Part shown: one piece after another, positions 33,189 to 43,531 of the stretch
Layout of the letters: each line of letters starts with the position of its first letter
How positions within the stretch are numbered: the first letter of the stretch is position 1
Assembly (NCBI RefSeq): GCF_026968045.1
Contig: NZ_JAPVBQ010000002.1
Coordinates: forward strand, 484,933 to 548,932
Direction of reading: 5' to 3'
Source of the DNA: Modestobacter sp. VKM Ac-2977
Lineage (GTDB): Bacteria > Actinomycetota > Actinomycetes > Mycobacteriales > Geodermatophilaceae
DNA length: 64,000 bases
Notes under the pieces: generated by a model
Seen by the model: only the letters and a program-made list of their open reading frames with translations
The model's database searches: none
What the model was told of the DNA's origin: nothing
Translations under genes and position numbers: made by a program

Positions 33189-34637
33189 ATGACCACTCCC
33201 ACCGTTGCCACGCCCGTCGACACCGACGCGGACACCCCGACGTACGAGCGCCTGCTGGCCGCCGTCTCCGACCCCGCCGGCCGGGAGGTCCTCGACCCGG
33301 CGACGGGCGAGGTCGTGGGGCGGGTCGCCTTCGGGTCCGCCGAGGACGTCGACCGCGCCGTCACGACCGCACGGGCCGCCCAGCGGGCCTGGGCGGCCCG
33401 CGCGGACTCCGAGCGCATCGACCTCCTGCTGCGGGCCGCCGACGCCGTCGACGCGGCCGCCGAGCCGCTGGCCGAGCTGCTCTCCCGCGAGCAGGGCAAG
33501 CCGCTCAACGGCCCCAACGCCCGGTTCGAGGTCGGTGCCTGCTCGGCGTGGCTGCGGGCCACCGCCGCCACCGAGCTGCCCGTGGAGACCGTCGTCGACG
33601 ACGGGGACACCCACGCCGAGCTGCACTACCGGCCCATCGGCGTCGTGGGCGCCATCGGCCCGTGGAACTGGCCGATGATGATCACCATCTGGCAGGTCGC
33701 CCCCGCGCTGCGGATGGGCAACACCGTGGTCGCCAAGCCCTCGGAGCACACCCCGCTCAGCGTGCTGGCGCTGCTGGAGGTCCTCAACGGCGTCCTGCCG
33801 GCCGACGTCCTCATCGGCGTCGCCGGCGAAGGTGACGTCGGCGCCCGGCTGTCCAGCCACGCGGGAGTGGACAAGGTGATGTTCACCGGCTCCACCCGCA
33901 CCGGCCAGGCGATCATCAAGAGCTCGGCGGACACCGTGAAGCGGCTGACCCTGGAGCTCGGCGGCAACGACGCCGGGATCGTCCTCCCCGACGTCGATCC
34001 GAAGGCGATCGCGCAGGACCTGTTCTGGGGTGCGTTCATCAACACCGGCCAGACCTGCGCCGCGCTCAAGCGGCTGTACGTGCACACCGACGTCTACGAC
34101 GAGGTCTGCGCCGCGCTCACCGAGGTCGCGAAGGCGATGCCGATGGGCCGTGGCCTGGACGAGCAGAACGTGCTCGGCCCGCTGCAGAACCGCGCCCAGT
34201 ACGAGATCGTCGCGCGGCTGGTCGACGCCGCCCGAGAGTCCGGCGCCACGATCCTGACCGGCGGCGACCCCGACACCGAGGCCCCGGGCCACTTCTACCC
34301 GACGACGCTGGTCGCCGACATCGACGACCAGAACCCGCTCGTCGCCGAGGAGCAGTTCGGACCGGCCCTGCCGATCATCCGCTACGACGACCTCGACCAG
34401 GCCGTCGCCATGGCCAACCGGCTCGACGTCGGCCTGGGGGCCTCGGTCTGGAGCAGCGACCGGGACGCCGCCCGCGCCGTCGCCGCCCGGCTCGAGGCCG
34501 GCACCGTCTGGATCAACGCCCACGGCGGGGTGCACCCGATGATCCCCTTCGGCGGGCACAAGAAGTCCGGGTACGGGCTCGAGTTCGGCGCCGAGGGCCT
34601 GAAGGCCGTCGCCGTGCCCCAGGTGATCAACGGCTGA
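33189..34637 (+). CDS. NAD(P)-dependent aldehyde dehydrogenase
   Basis: This 482-residue enzyme oxidises an aldehyde to its acid. PIGVVGAIGPWNWPM marks the cofactor domain, LTLELGGNDAGIVLP carries the general-base Glu, and FINTGQTCAALKRLYVH carries the catalytic Cys. EEQFGPALPII is the C-terminal family block, and the chain is full length. The ATG has GAGAGG upstream and sits 47 nt after fahA, in the same operon. An arylacetaldehyde substrate would feed the pathway above it, but that is inferred from the neighbours and not from the protein. Confidence 0.85.
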   Translation: MTTPTVATPVDTDADTPTYERLLAAVSDPAGREVLDPATGEVVGRVAFGSAEDVDRAVTTARAAQRAWAARADSERIDLLLRAADAVDAAAEPLAELLSREQGKPLNGPNARFEVGACSAWLRATAATELPVETVVDDGDTHAELHYRPIGVVGAIGPWNWPMMITIWQVAPALRMGNTVVAKPSEHTPLSVLALLEVLNGVLPADVLIGVAGEGDVGARLSSHAGVDKVMFTGSTRTGQAIIKSSADTVKRLTLELGGNDAGIVLPDVDPKAIAQDLFWGAFINTGQTCAALKRLYVHTDVYDEVCAALTEVAKAMPMGRGLDEQNVLGPLQNRAQYEIVARLVDAARESGATILTGGDPDTEAPGHFYPTTLVADIDDQNPLVAEEQFGPALPIIRYDDLDQAVAMANRLDVGLGASVWSSDRDAARAVAARLEAGTVWINAHGGVHPMIPFGGHKKSGYGLEFGAEGLKAVAVPQVING

Positions 34638-34658
34638 GCCGCACCGATGCCCGCAGCC

Positions 34659-34664
34659 TAGGGT
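34659..34664 (+). promoter_or_regulatory. Possible internal promoter of the IclR gene
   Basis: A -10-like TAGGGT lies 44 nt before the IclR start. It could give the regulator its own transcript besides operon read-through. Confidence 0.3.
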
Positions 34665-34708
34665 GGACCACCACGCTCACAGGGGACGGCGACCACAGGG
34701 GGACGGCG

Positions 34709-35401
34709 ATGCCAGCGAACGACAGCGGGGGTGCTCCGCAGTCGCAGACGCTGGACCGCGGCATCCGGATCCTCGAGCACCTGGCCAGCGCGGGCACGCC
34801 ACAGCCGGTGACCGAGATCGGCCGTGCCCTGGACCTGCACCGGTCGATCACCTACCGGCTGCTGCGCACCCTGGAGGACCACCAGCTCGTCGAGCGCGAC
34901 CCGTTGGGCCACTACGGCCTCGGCCTGGGGGTGGCCGCGCTGGCCCGCGGGGTGCGCACGGACCTGAACGCCGCTGCGCTCCCCCGGCTCAACTCGCTCT
35001 CCACCGAGCTGGGCATGACGGCGTTCCTGGTGGTGCGGGCCGGCGACGAGGCGGTGACGGTGACCAGCGTCGAACCGCAGGACACCCGGGCGCACGTCAC
35101 CTACCGGCCGGGCACCCGGCACCCGGTCGGCCGCGGCGCTCCTGGCCTGGCCCTGCTCATGCCGGAGCCACCGGCGGACGACGACCGTGTGGCCCTCCAG
35201 CAGGCCCGCCGGACCGGCTGGGCCAGCTCGCACGGTGAGGTGATCCCCGGCATCCGGTCGATCGCCGCACCGGTCCTCGGCCCGGACGGCGGCGCCCGGG
35301 CCGCACTCGCCGTCGTCTTCGTCGACGAGAACAGCGACGTCGAGCAGGTGGGCCGGGCGGTCGCCGCCGCCGCCGGGAAGGTCGCCGCCGTCCTGCGCTG
35401 A
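34709..35401 (+). CDS. IclR-family transcriptional regulator
   Basis: This 230-residue regulator has an N-terminal winged helix-turn-helix (TLDRGIRILEHLASAGTPQP, then EIGRALDLHRSITYRLLRTL) to about residue 70. The C-terminal IclR effector domain follows (LGMTAFLVVRAGDEAVTVTSV and RSIAAPVLGPDGGARAALAV). The effector part lacks a few residues of the typical 250. As the last gene of the homogentisate operon it probably controls that operon in response to a pathway aromatic, perhaps through the dyad at 28023. The ATG is preceded by an AGGGGG ribosome binding site. Confidence 0.85.
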   Translation: MPANDSGGAPQSQTLDRGIRILEHLASAGTPQPVTEIGRALDLHRSITYRLLRTLEDHQLVERDPLGHYGLGLGVAALARGVRTDLNAAALPRLNSLSTELGMTAFLVVRAGDEAVTVTSVEPQDTRAHVTYRPGTRHPVGRGAPGLALLMPEPPADDDRVALQQARRTGWASSHGEVIPGIRSIAAPVLGPDGGARAALAVVFVDENSDVEQVGRAVAAAAGKVAAVLR

Positions 35402-35428
35402 GCGCCGGCCGGTCACCCGGACCGAGGG

Positions 35429-37798
<2,370 letters not shown>

Positions 37799-38138
37799 GT
37801 GTCTCCTCGGGGCGGGTCCGGTGGTCGCAGATGCGGCGTCCTGGTGCGGCGGCGGGGCCAGCGTGCCGCAGATCGGCGTGCAGTGGGGAGCTCGCGCCCG
37901 GCCGGCGGTGCTCCCCGGGCCATCACGCTAGATACGTCCGCACCGCCTGCGCTTCTCCGTTCCTGACCGGTCGTGCCCCTTGTCCCGCGGCGACCACCGG
38001 GGCTACCGTGCGGCTGTGGCTGGGCAGCGGATTCCGTGCGGGCTCGTCGGCGACTGACCCTCGCACCGGCGGGTCCGTGGGCACGTCCATCGAGGTCGCT
38101 CCCCCGCTGACCAGGGCCACCCGGCCCGGAGGCTCCCC
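37799..38138. other. 340-nt divergent region
   Basis: It lies between the UvrA-like gene (minus) and the ACT-like gene (plus). The plus strand carries TACCGT (38004-38009) followed by a short leaderless reading frame (38016-38057). No other supported frame or confident promoter for the ATPase is seen. Confidence 0.4.
38016..38057 (+). CDS. Possible leaderless 13-codon upstream peptide
   Basis: GTG at 38016 lies 6 nt after a -10-like TACCGT. The frame encodes VAGQRIPCGLVGD and a stop, 81 nt before the ACT-like gene. It has no run of regulatory codons. It is a weak candidate for a regulatory upstream peptide and may be chance. Confidence 0.2.
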   Translation: MAGQRIPCGLVGD

Positions 38139-38417
38139 ATGTCCCCCCGCCACAGCTCCGCCCACGATGCGGCCAAGGTGCGCGTCGTCGTCACCGATGC
38201 ACTCGGCCTGCAGCGCGTCCTCACCATGCTGACCGGGCGCCACCACGCCTTCACCCGGCTGTCGGCCGAGGAGGCCGGCACCGACCGCTGGACGATCAGC
38301 GTCGACCTGATCGCCACGCCCGGTGAGGTCGACCTGGTGGCCGCCCGGCTGCACCGGCTCCCCTGCGTGCTGACCGTCGACGTCACCCTCGCCGGGCGGC
38401 TCGCCTCGACGGCCTGA
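38139..38417 (+). CDS. Small ACT-like protein
   Basis: This 92-residue protein reads as a single beta-alpha-beta-beta-alpha-beta unit (VRVVVTDALGLQRVLTMLTG, DRWTISVDLIATPGEVDLVA, LPCVLTVDVTLAG). That matches the ACT/acetolactate-synthase-small-subunit style, although the usual Gly after the first strand is ALGL here. Such domains bind amino acids and regulate partner enzymes. GGAGG precedes the ATG. Its stop is 12 nt from the stop of the convergent DAHP synthase gene. A role in regulating that enzyme is attractive but unproven. Confidence 0.55.
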   Translation: MSPRHSSAHDAAKVRVVVTDALGLQRVLTMLTGRHHAFTRLSAEEAGTDRWTISVDLIATPGEVDLVAARLHRLPCVLTVDVTLAGRLASTA

Positions 38418-38429
38418 CGCCGCTGCCGG

Positions 38430-39647
38430 TCAGGCCGCGCGCCGCGTCCGGGAGGCCTCGGCCAGCTCTGCCAGCAGCTCCTCGGTGGTGCCGAGGTCGA
38501 CGCAGGCGTCGGTGACGCTCTTGCCGTGCTCCAGCCGCTCGGGGTGCCGGCGGTCCAGGTCCTGCCGGCCGGCCACGAGGTTGCTCTCGATCATCACCCC
38601 GCGGATCGCCTGCTCGCCGCCGGCGACCTGCCCGGCCAGGTCGCGCACGACCTCGACCTGACGGCGGTGGTCCTTCTGGCTGTTGCCGTGCGAGGCGTCG
38701 ACGACGACGACCTCCGGCAGACCACGGGCGGCCAGCGCCCGCTTCGTGGCGGCGATGTGCGCGGCCGAGTAGTTGGGCCCGTCCTTGGCGCCCCGGAGGA
38801 TGACGTGGCCGGTGTCGTTCCCGGTGGTCGACAGCTGGGCGCTCACGCCGTGGTGGTCGACCCCGAGGAACTCGTGCGGCGCCCGTGCGGTCAGCACGGC
38901 CTGGATCGCCACGTCGACACTCCCCTCCGGCGAGTTCTTGAAGCCGACGACGGAGGAGAAGCCGGACACCCGTTCCCGGGCGGTCTGGTCGGTGACGTTG
39001 CGGGCCCCGACGCCGTTGTAGGTGACCAGCCCGTCGACGTACTGCGGCGTGAGCGCGTTCAGCGGTTCCGCGGCCACCGGGACGCCCAGCGCGGTGATCC
39101 GGCCCATCAGCATCCGGGTGGCGACGAGGCCGACGCTGATCCGGCTGGAGCCGTCCAGGAACGGGTCGTAGGCGAACCCCTTCCAGTCGACCTCGGTCCG
39201 CGGCTTCTCGGTGTAGGTCCGCATCAGGATCTCCAGGTCCGCGCCGTGCCTCGCCCGCATGTCGGCGAGGAAGGCGGCGTACTCCAGAGCGGCGGCTGCG
39301 TCGTGGATCGAGCAGGGACCGGCGATGACGGCCAGCCGGTCGTCGGCACCGCCGACGATGTCGGTCGTGGCGCGGCGCGCGTCCCGGGTGGTGGCGGCAG
39401 ACTCCGCCGACAGCGGGACGACGGTCGCCACCGCGGCCGGGGTGACGACGACGCTCAGGCCGGTGATCCGGGCGTTCCCCAGGTCGCTCAGGTCGACGTC
39501 CGCCGCCGGCGCGGCACCCAGCCGCTGCTGAACCGCGGGCAGCAGGTCGGTCAGCGCGGCGTCGATCTGGGCGTTCACCCGGGTCTGGACCTCGAGCAGC
39601 GCATCGGCGATCCGCGTCGCCTCGTCCAGCAACTGGTCAGCCGGCAT
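38430..39647 (-). CDS. 3-deoxy-7-phosphoheptulonate synthase (type I DAHP synthase)
   Basis: This enzyme condenses PEP and erythrose 4-phosphate in the first step of the shikimate pathway. The 405-residue chain has IAGPCSIHD, RTYTEKPRTEVDWKGFAYDP, VTDQTARERVSGFSSVVGFKN and VDASHGNSQKDHRRQ, the metal and substrate motifs of type I enzymes. The first 80 residues are an extra helical extension (ATRIADALLEVQTRVNAQID) absent from E. coli AroG. GGAGGAGA precedes the ATG. It is a single gene on the minus strand, convergent with the ACT-like gene. Confidence 0.9.
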   Translation of the reverse strand: MPADQLLDEATRIADALLEVQTRVNAQIDAALTDLLPAVQQRLGAAPAADVDLSDLGNARITGLSVVVTPAAVATVVPLSAESAATTRDARRATTDIVGGADDRLAVIAGPCSIHDAAAALEYAAFLADMRARHGADLEILMRTYTEKPRTEVDWKGFAYDPFLDGSSRISVGLVATRMLMGRITALGVPVAAEPLNALTPQYVDGLVTYNGVGARNVTDQTARERVSGFSSVVGFKNSPEGSVDVAIQAVLTARAPHEFLGVDHHGVSAQLSTTGNDTGHVILRGAKDGPNYSAAHIAATKRALAARGLPEVVVVDASHGNSQKDHRRQVEVVRDLAGQVAGGEQAIRGVMIESNLVAGRQDLDRRHPERLEHGKSVTDACVDLGTTEELLAELAEASRTRRAA

Positions 39648-39726
39648 GGGGTCTCCTCCGTCGTTCGCGACTCGCCAGCACCCCGGCCGGGGTCGCGCCC
39701 GCTCCCGCGAGGCTGACCGGCACAGC

Positions 39727-39743
39727 ATCCCGGAGCCCGGGAT
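39727..39743 (-). terminator. Hairpin between HD gene and DAHP synthase
   Basis: ATCCCGG-agc-CCGGGAT, a 7-bp stem in the 161-nt gap downstream of the HD gene. It probably separates the two transcripts. Confidence 0.35.
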
Positions 39744-39808
39744 CGGCGTGCCGCCCCGGGGTGCCGCGGGGCGACACGCCGACGCGGCCGAGCTGCGCCG
39801 GGGTGCCG

Positions 39809-40447
39809 TCACTCCGGCCAGGCGGAGCCTCGGACCACCTCGGTGAAGTCGGTGCGGCGGAAGTCCGGGTCGAAGTGCGCGAGGACGTCGTCGTTCACCG
39901 TGCCGAACGTCGTGTCCGGGCGGTCGGCGAAGCCGTCCCGGAACGCGGCCAGGATCTGCCGCTTGAAGTCCGGCCGCGGATGGGCCGCGGTCACCTCGGC
40001 GAGCTGTTCCGGGGTCAGCCGGTCCAGGGCCAGGCCGAGCACGTCGGTCTCGACCCCGGCGGTCACCAGCGCGATCTCCGGCTCCAGGTGCTCGGGGACG
40101 CCGGGGGTGGTGTGCAGCGCGATCGCCAGCCACACCGCGCGTGCGTCGGCCGCACTGCGACCGTGCTCGAGCAGGAGGTCACGCGCGGCGTCCGCGCCGT
40201 CGACCTCGAACCGCTGGTCGGTGCTCCGGTGGCCGTCGACCAGGCCGAGGTCGTGGCACATCGCGCCGACGTAGAGCAGCTCCGGGTCGGCCTCCACCCC
40301 GCGGGCGCGGCCCTGCAGGGTGCCGAAGAGGAACACCCGCCGGGAGTGGTGGAACAGCAGGTCCCCGGAGGTCTCCCGGATGAACCGGGTCACCTCCTGG
40401 GCGAGCGGCGAGTCGGGGATGCGCACGTCGGCGATGGTCTCGGTCAT
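39809..40447 (-). CDS. HD-domain phosphohydrolase-like protein
   Basis: This 212-residue protein has an HD fold: FHHSRRVFLFGTLQG supplies the first His, YVGAMCHDLGLVDGH the HD pair, and AIALHTTPG a later His. This is the pattern of the cyanamide hydratase/HD-associated family rather than of nucleotide dGTPases. The substrate is unknown. GAGGAG precedes the ATG. It lies alone between the cupin operon and DAHP synthase on the same strand, separated by gaps of about 93 and 161 nt. Confidence 0.75.
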   Translation of the reverse strand: MTETIADVRIPDSPLAQEVTRFIRETSGDLLFHHSRRVFLFGTLQGRARGVEADPELLYVGAMCHDLGLVDGHRSTDQRFEVDGADAARDLLLEHGRSAADARAVWLAIALHTTPGVPEHLEPEIALVTAGVETDVLGLALDRLTPEQLAEVTAAHPRPDFKRQILAAFRDGFADRPDTTFGTVNDDVLAHFDPDFRRTDFTEVVRGSAWPE

Positions 40448-40540
40448 GGGGCGGTGCTCCTCGGGTGCGGGGACGATGTCGCCGTCGAGCCTGCGGGCCG
40501 GGCCTGCCCCGCGCTCGGTCACCGGCGTGGCGCCCCGTCC

Positions 40541-41290
40541 TCACCCGGCTGGTGATGCGTGCTCGGGCAGGTAGGGCGAGAGGAAGCCGCACATGCCGAG
40601 CACCGGCTCGGTCGGCCGGGACAACCGGTGCACCCCGGCGGCGCGCAGGTGCGGTGCCCCGCCCCCTGCCAGCGCGTCAAGCCGCTCCCCGGTGCGGGTG
40701 GCGGCGGCCAGGGCCCCGGCCGCCCACCGCTCCCGCCAGTCCGGCACCCGGGGCCGCACCAGCGCCGCGGCTGCCTCGTGGAAGGCAGCGAGGGCACCGG
40801 TGTCCCCGGCCGTGGTGCGCTCGCGCAGCTCCAGGAAACCGGCGACGGCCAGGTCGCGGCGGGCCCGCGCCCGCTCCGGCGACGGCTGCCCGTCCGGACC
40901 GGCGAGGGAGGTGGCCGCGGCGTAGGCGTCGGGGTCCCGCAGGTGCTCGGCCGGCAGGGTGAGGACGGCGTCCCCGGCCTCGGGCAGCCCGCTGTTCTCC
41001 ATGGCCACGACCACCTGCAGGTCCTCGTCGTCCACCGCCCGGTGGATGGTGCCGGGGGTGAACCACACGACGTCCCCGGCGGTCAGCGGCAGCTCCGCCG
41101 CGCCACCGGCCACGGTGAGCGTCTGCAGCCGACCGTGGCCACCGACCACGACGTAGGCCTCCGAGCAGCACAGGTGCAGGTGCGGAGAGCCGCCGTGCAG
41201 CCCGTCCTCGGTGCCCCACGGGTAGACCGACAGGCCGCTCAGCCCGACCGCCCCGGGCAGTGGCGGCACCGTGCTCCCGGCGCCGCTCAC
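40541..41290 (-). CDS. Cupin protein of the Gfo/Idh operon
   Basis: This 249-residue protein has an N-terminal cupin: GGSPHLHLCCSEAYVVVGGHG is motif 1 with its His, His and Glu, and TAGDVVWFTPGTIHRAVDDE is motif 2. A helical half follows (RARRDLAVAGFLELRERTTAG). The metal-binding residues look intact. The substrate is unknown, perhaps a sugar acid or sugar lactone given the neighbours. The GTG start overlaps the DUF6807 stop as GTGA, so it is the third gene of the operon. Confidence 0.75.
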   Translation of the reverse strand: MSGAGSTVPPLPGAVGLSGLSVYPWGTEDGLHGGSPHLHLCCSEAYVVVGGHGRLQTLTVAGGAAELPLTAGDVVWFTPGTIHRAVDDEDLQVVVAMENSGLPEAGDAVLTLPAEHLRDPDAYAAATSLAGPDGQPSPERARARRDLAVAGFLELRERTTAGDTGALAAFHEAAAALVRPRVPDWRERWAAGALAAATRTGERLDALAGGGAPHLRAAGVHRLSRPTEPVLGMCGFLSPYLPEHASPAG

Positions 41291-42234
41291 AGCGCGTGCT
41301 CCGCCGCGAACGCCGTCACCTCGGCGCGGTTCCACGCCCGGTCGGCGAACACCACCTGGTGCCGCAACGTCAGCGTCTCCTCGGGGGCGATCGTCACCTC
41401 CTCGCTGAACGCCGGCGAGGGGTTGACCGCGGGGAACGGCTCGCGCCGGACGAACCAGCGCAGCGGCACCGGCGCGGAGCTGGTGCCGGCGGAGAACAGC
41501 AGCGTCGCGCCGCCGTCGACCTCGTCGTGCTGCCCGGTGTAGGCCAGCCACGGGGACGTCGTCCCCATCGGCTCGGCCGGGGCGTCCGGGTCGGCGGTGA
41601 CCACCTCGCCCCCGGTGAACCCGCGCGGCCCGCGCCAGAAGAACCCGGTGTAGCCGGCGTCCGGGCGGCCGTGCGTGGTCGGGCTGCCGACGCGGAGGTC
41701 CGCGCCCCGCACGTTGCGCAGCTCGGTGGCGAAGTCCAGCGTCCAGGTGCCCCGCTCGACGTCCAGGCCGTGCCAGCGCAGCTCACGCCGCTCGCTCACC
41801 CAGTCCTCGCCGGCCGCGGTCACCCAGGTCAGATCCTCGGCCAGGCAGACCTCGGCGTCGGTCACCTCGACCGCGGCGAACCCGTCGTGCCGCATCCGGC
41901 CGACGTTGTCCACCGGCACGTAGCCCTCGCCGTGCCGGTAGCTGGACCCGCCCCAGAAGTTCTGGTCGTCCAGGTGCGAGACCGTCATCTGCAGGCCCTT
42001 GTGCCACCGGTGGTCGTGCGGCCGGTAGGCCGACACGAGCGCGCCGGAGAGGGTGCGCAGCGGGTGCAGGTAGGGCTTGGGCGCCTCGAAGGCGGCCACG
42101 TCGGAGCCCAGGTCGTAGGTCGCGACCTCGACCCGGCCCGAGCCCTGCCCCACACCCTCCCCCTCGACCGCGACGACGACCCGGCGGCCGTGCTCGGAGG
42201 TGACCCGGAACGCCGCGCCCATCGGGCGGCTCAT
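41287..42234 (-). CDS. DUF6807 (PmoA-like) protein
   Basis: This 315-residue beta-rich protein was formerly called a PmoA family protein and has no link to methane oxidation. Visible are KPYLHPLRTLSGALVSAYRPHDHRWHKGLQ (residues 55-85) and a late FTGGEVVTADPDAPAEPMG. The HxHxxH-like cluster in the first block could bind metal. These proteins occur beside Gfo/Idh sugar oxidoreductases, as here. The ATG overlaps the stop of the upstream oxidoreductase as ATGA. Confidence 0.78.
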   Translation of the reverse strand: MSRPMGAAFRVTSEHGRRVVVAVEGEGVGQGSGRVEVATYDLGSDVAAFEAPKPYLHPLRTLSGALVSAYRPHDHRWHKGLQMTVSHLDDQNFWGGSSYRHGEGYVPVDNVGRMRHDGFAAVEVTDAEVCLAEDLTWVTAAGEDWVSERRELRWHGLDVERGTWTLDFATELRNVRGADLRVGSPTTHGRPDAGYTGFFWRGPRGFTGGEVVTADPDAPAEPMGTTSPWLAYTGQHDEVDGGATLLFSAGTSSAPVPLRWFVRREPFPAVNPSPAFSEEVTIAPEETLTLRHQVVFADRAWNRAEVTAFAAEHAL

Positions 42235-43337
42235 CGGGCACCGCCCGCCGTGAGCAGGTCGCCGCCGAGCCGGTCGTAGTGCGGGCTGCCCGGCACCAGG
42301 TCCGCGCGGGCGACGCTGCGGCCGGTGGCGGCCGACCGGTAGATGCCGGTGACCAGCTCCATCGTCTCCCGGCCCTGGACGCCGCTGACCTGCGGCCGCT
42401 CCCGCCGGTCGAAGGAGTCCAGCAGGCTGCGCAGCTGGGCGGCGTGCCCGCTGGGCACCCCGGCGGTGGCCCGCCAGCCGGCGACCCGGTCGGGGTCGGC
42501 GACGTGCGGGGCGGGGGTCCACGTCCAGTCGTCGTCGCCGTAGCCGTAGAGGTGCTGCAGCTCGACGGTCGCGTCGGTGAAGTCGAAGCGCAGGTAGCTG
42601 GTCTCCCGCGGCGACAGCACGCTGTTGACGACGGTGGCCATCGCGCCGGACGCGAAGGTCACCACCGCCATGGCCACGTCCTCGGTCTCGACCTCCCGTT
42701 CCAGCGTGCCGGTGACCGCCGTGACCTCGCGCCAGTCGCCGAGCAGGGACAGCAGCAGGTCCATCTGGTGGATGCCGTGGCCCATCGTGGGGCCGCCGCC
42801 CTCGGTGGCCCAGCGCCCCCGCCAGGGCACCTCGTAGTAGGCGGGGTCGCGGTACCAGAGGGTGTGGCAGACGGCGACCAGCGGCCGGCCCAGTTCACCG
42901 CTGCACACCAGCTCGCGCAGCCGGGTGGCGCCGGAGCCGAAGCGGTGCTGGAACACGTAGGTGGCGTACGGGCCGCCGTCGCGCTCGAGCTCGGCCACCG
43001 TGTCGAGCTCGGCGAGGGAGAGCATCGGCGGCTTCTCGCACCACACCCAGGCACCGGCGCGCAGGCACGTCGTCACGCCATCCAGGTGCGCGACCGGCGG
43101 GGTGCACAGCACCACCAGGTCGGGCGACTCCGCGGCCAGCATCGCGGACAGGTCGCCGAAGGCGTGCGGGACGTCCCAGCGCTGGGCGAGGGCACGGGCC
43201 CGGGGCTCGTCGACGTCGGCCAGCGCGACCACCTCGACGCGCTCCCCCATCTCCCGCAACGCCGGGAGGTGGCGGTCGTCTGCGATGTTCCCGGCACCGA
43301 CGACCGCGACGCGGACCGGCTGCTTCGAGTGGGTCAC
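42231..43337 (-). CDS. Gfo/Idh/MocA-family sugar oxidoreductase
   Basis: This 368-residue NAD(P)-dependent dehydrogenase or epimerase has the Rossmann motif VRVAVVGAGNIADDRH at residues 8-23 and the catalytic Lys in WVWCEKPPMLSL (EKP motif). The C-terminal beta-sheet domain contains GGGPTMGHGIHQMDLLLSLLG. The substrate is likely a sugar or inositol-type compound; which one cannot be read. AGGAG precedes the GTG. It opens a three-gene operon (oxidoreductase, DUF6807, cupin) controlled by a LacI-type operator about 45 nt upstream. Confidence 0.87.
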   Translation of the reverse strand: MTHSKQPVRVAVVGAGNIADDRHLPALREMGERVEVVALADVDEPRARALAQRWDVPHAFGDLSAMLAAESPDLVVLCTPPVAHLDGVTTCLRAGAWVWCEKPPMLSLAELDTVAELERDGGPYATYVFQHRFGSGATRLRELVCSGELGRPLVAVCHTLWYRDPAYYEVPWRGRWATEGGGPTMGHGIHQMDLLLSLLGDWREVTAVTGTLEREVETEDVAMAVVTFASGAMATVVNSVLSPRETSYLRFDFTDATVELQHLYGYGDDDWTWTPAPHVADPDRVAGWRATAGVPSGHAAQLRSLLDSFDRRERPQVSGVQGRETMELVTGIYRSAATGRSVARADLVPGSPHYDRLGGDLLTAGGAR

Positions 43338-43380
43338 GGAGCTCCTCTGATCTGGCAGGTCACCGCCGGGTGCACCGACT

Positions 43381-43429
43381 GGCAAGCGCTTTCCTACCAA
43401 CCCAACCGGTCCGCCACGAACTGTGTCAA
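43381..43429 (-). promoter_or_regulatory. Promoter and LacI-type operator of the oxidoreductase operon
   Basis: On the minus strand a perfect -35 TTGACA (43429-43424) is followed by a weak -10 and then GGAAAGCGCTTGCC (43394-43381). The AAGCGCTT core with flanking dyad is the typical operator of LacI/GalR repressors. No LacI-family gene is present in the window. Confidence 0.55.
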
Positions 43430-43531
43430 GGGCCACACTCCGCATCGGGAGGCGGCGCCCGGCACGGCACCGGCTGGGTCGACCCGGCCGCACGACCCGC
43501 GCCGACCGGCCCGGCGTGGAAGGCTCGGCCC

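Noticed and set aside
39668-39800. Several GC palindromes upstream of DAHP synthase as a riboswitch
   Set aside because: They are short and simple and match no conserved riboswitch core; one is listed as a terminator-like hairpin only.
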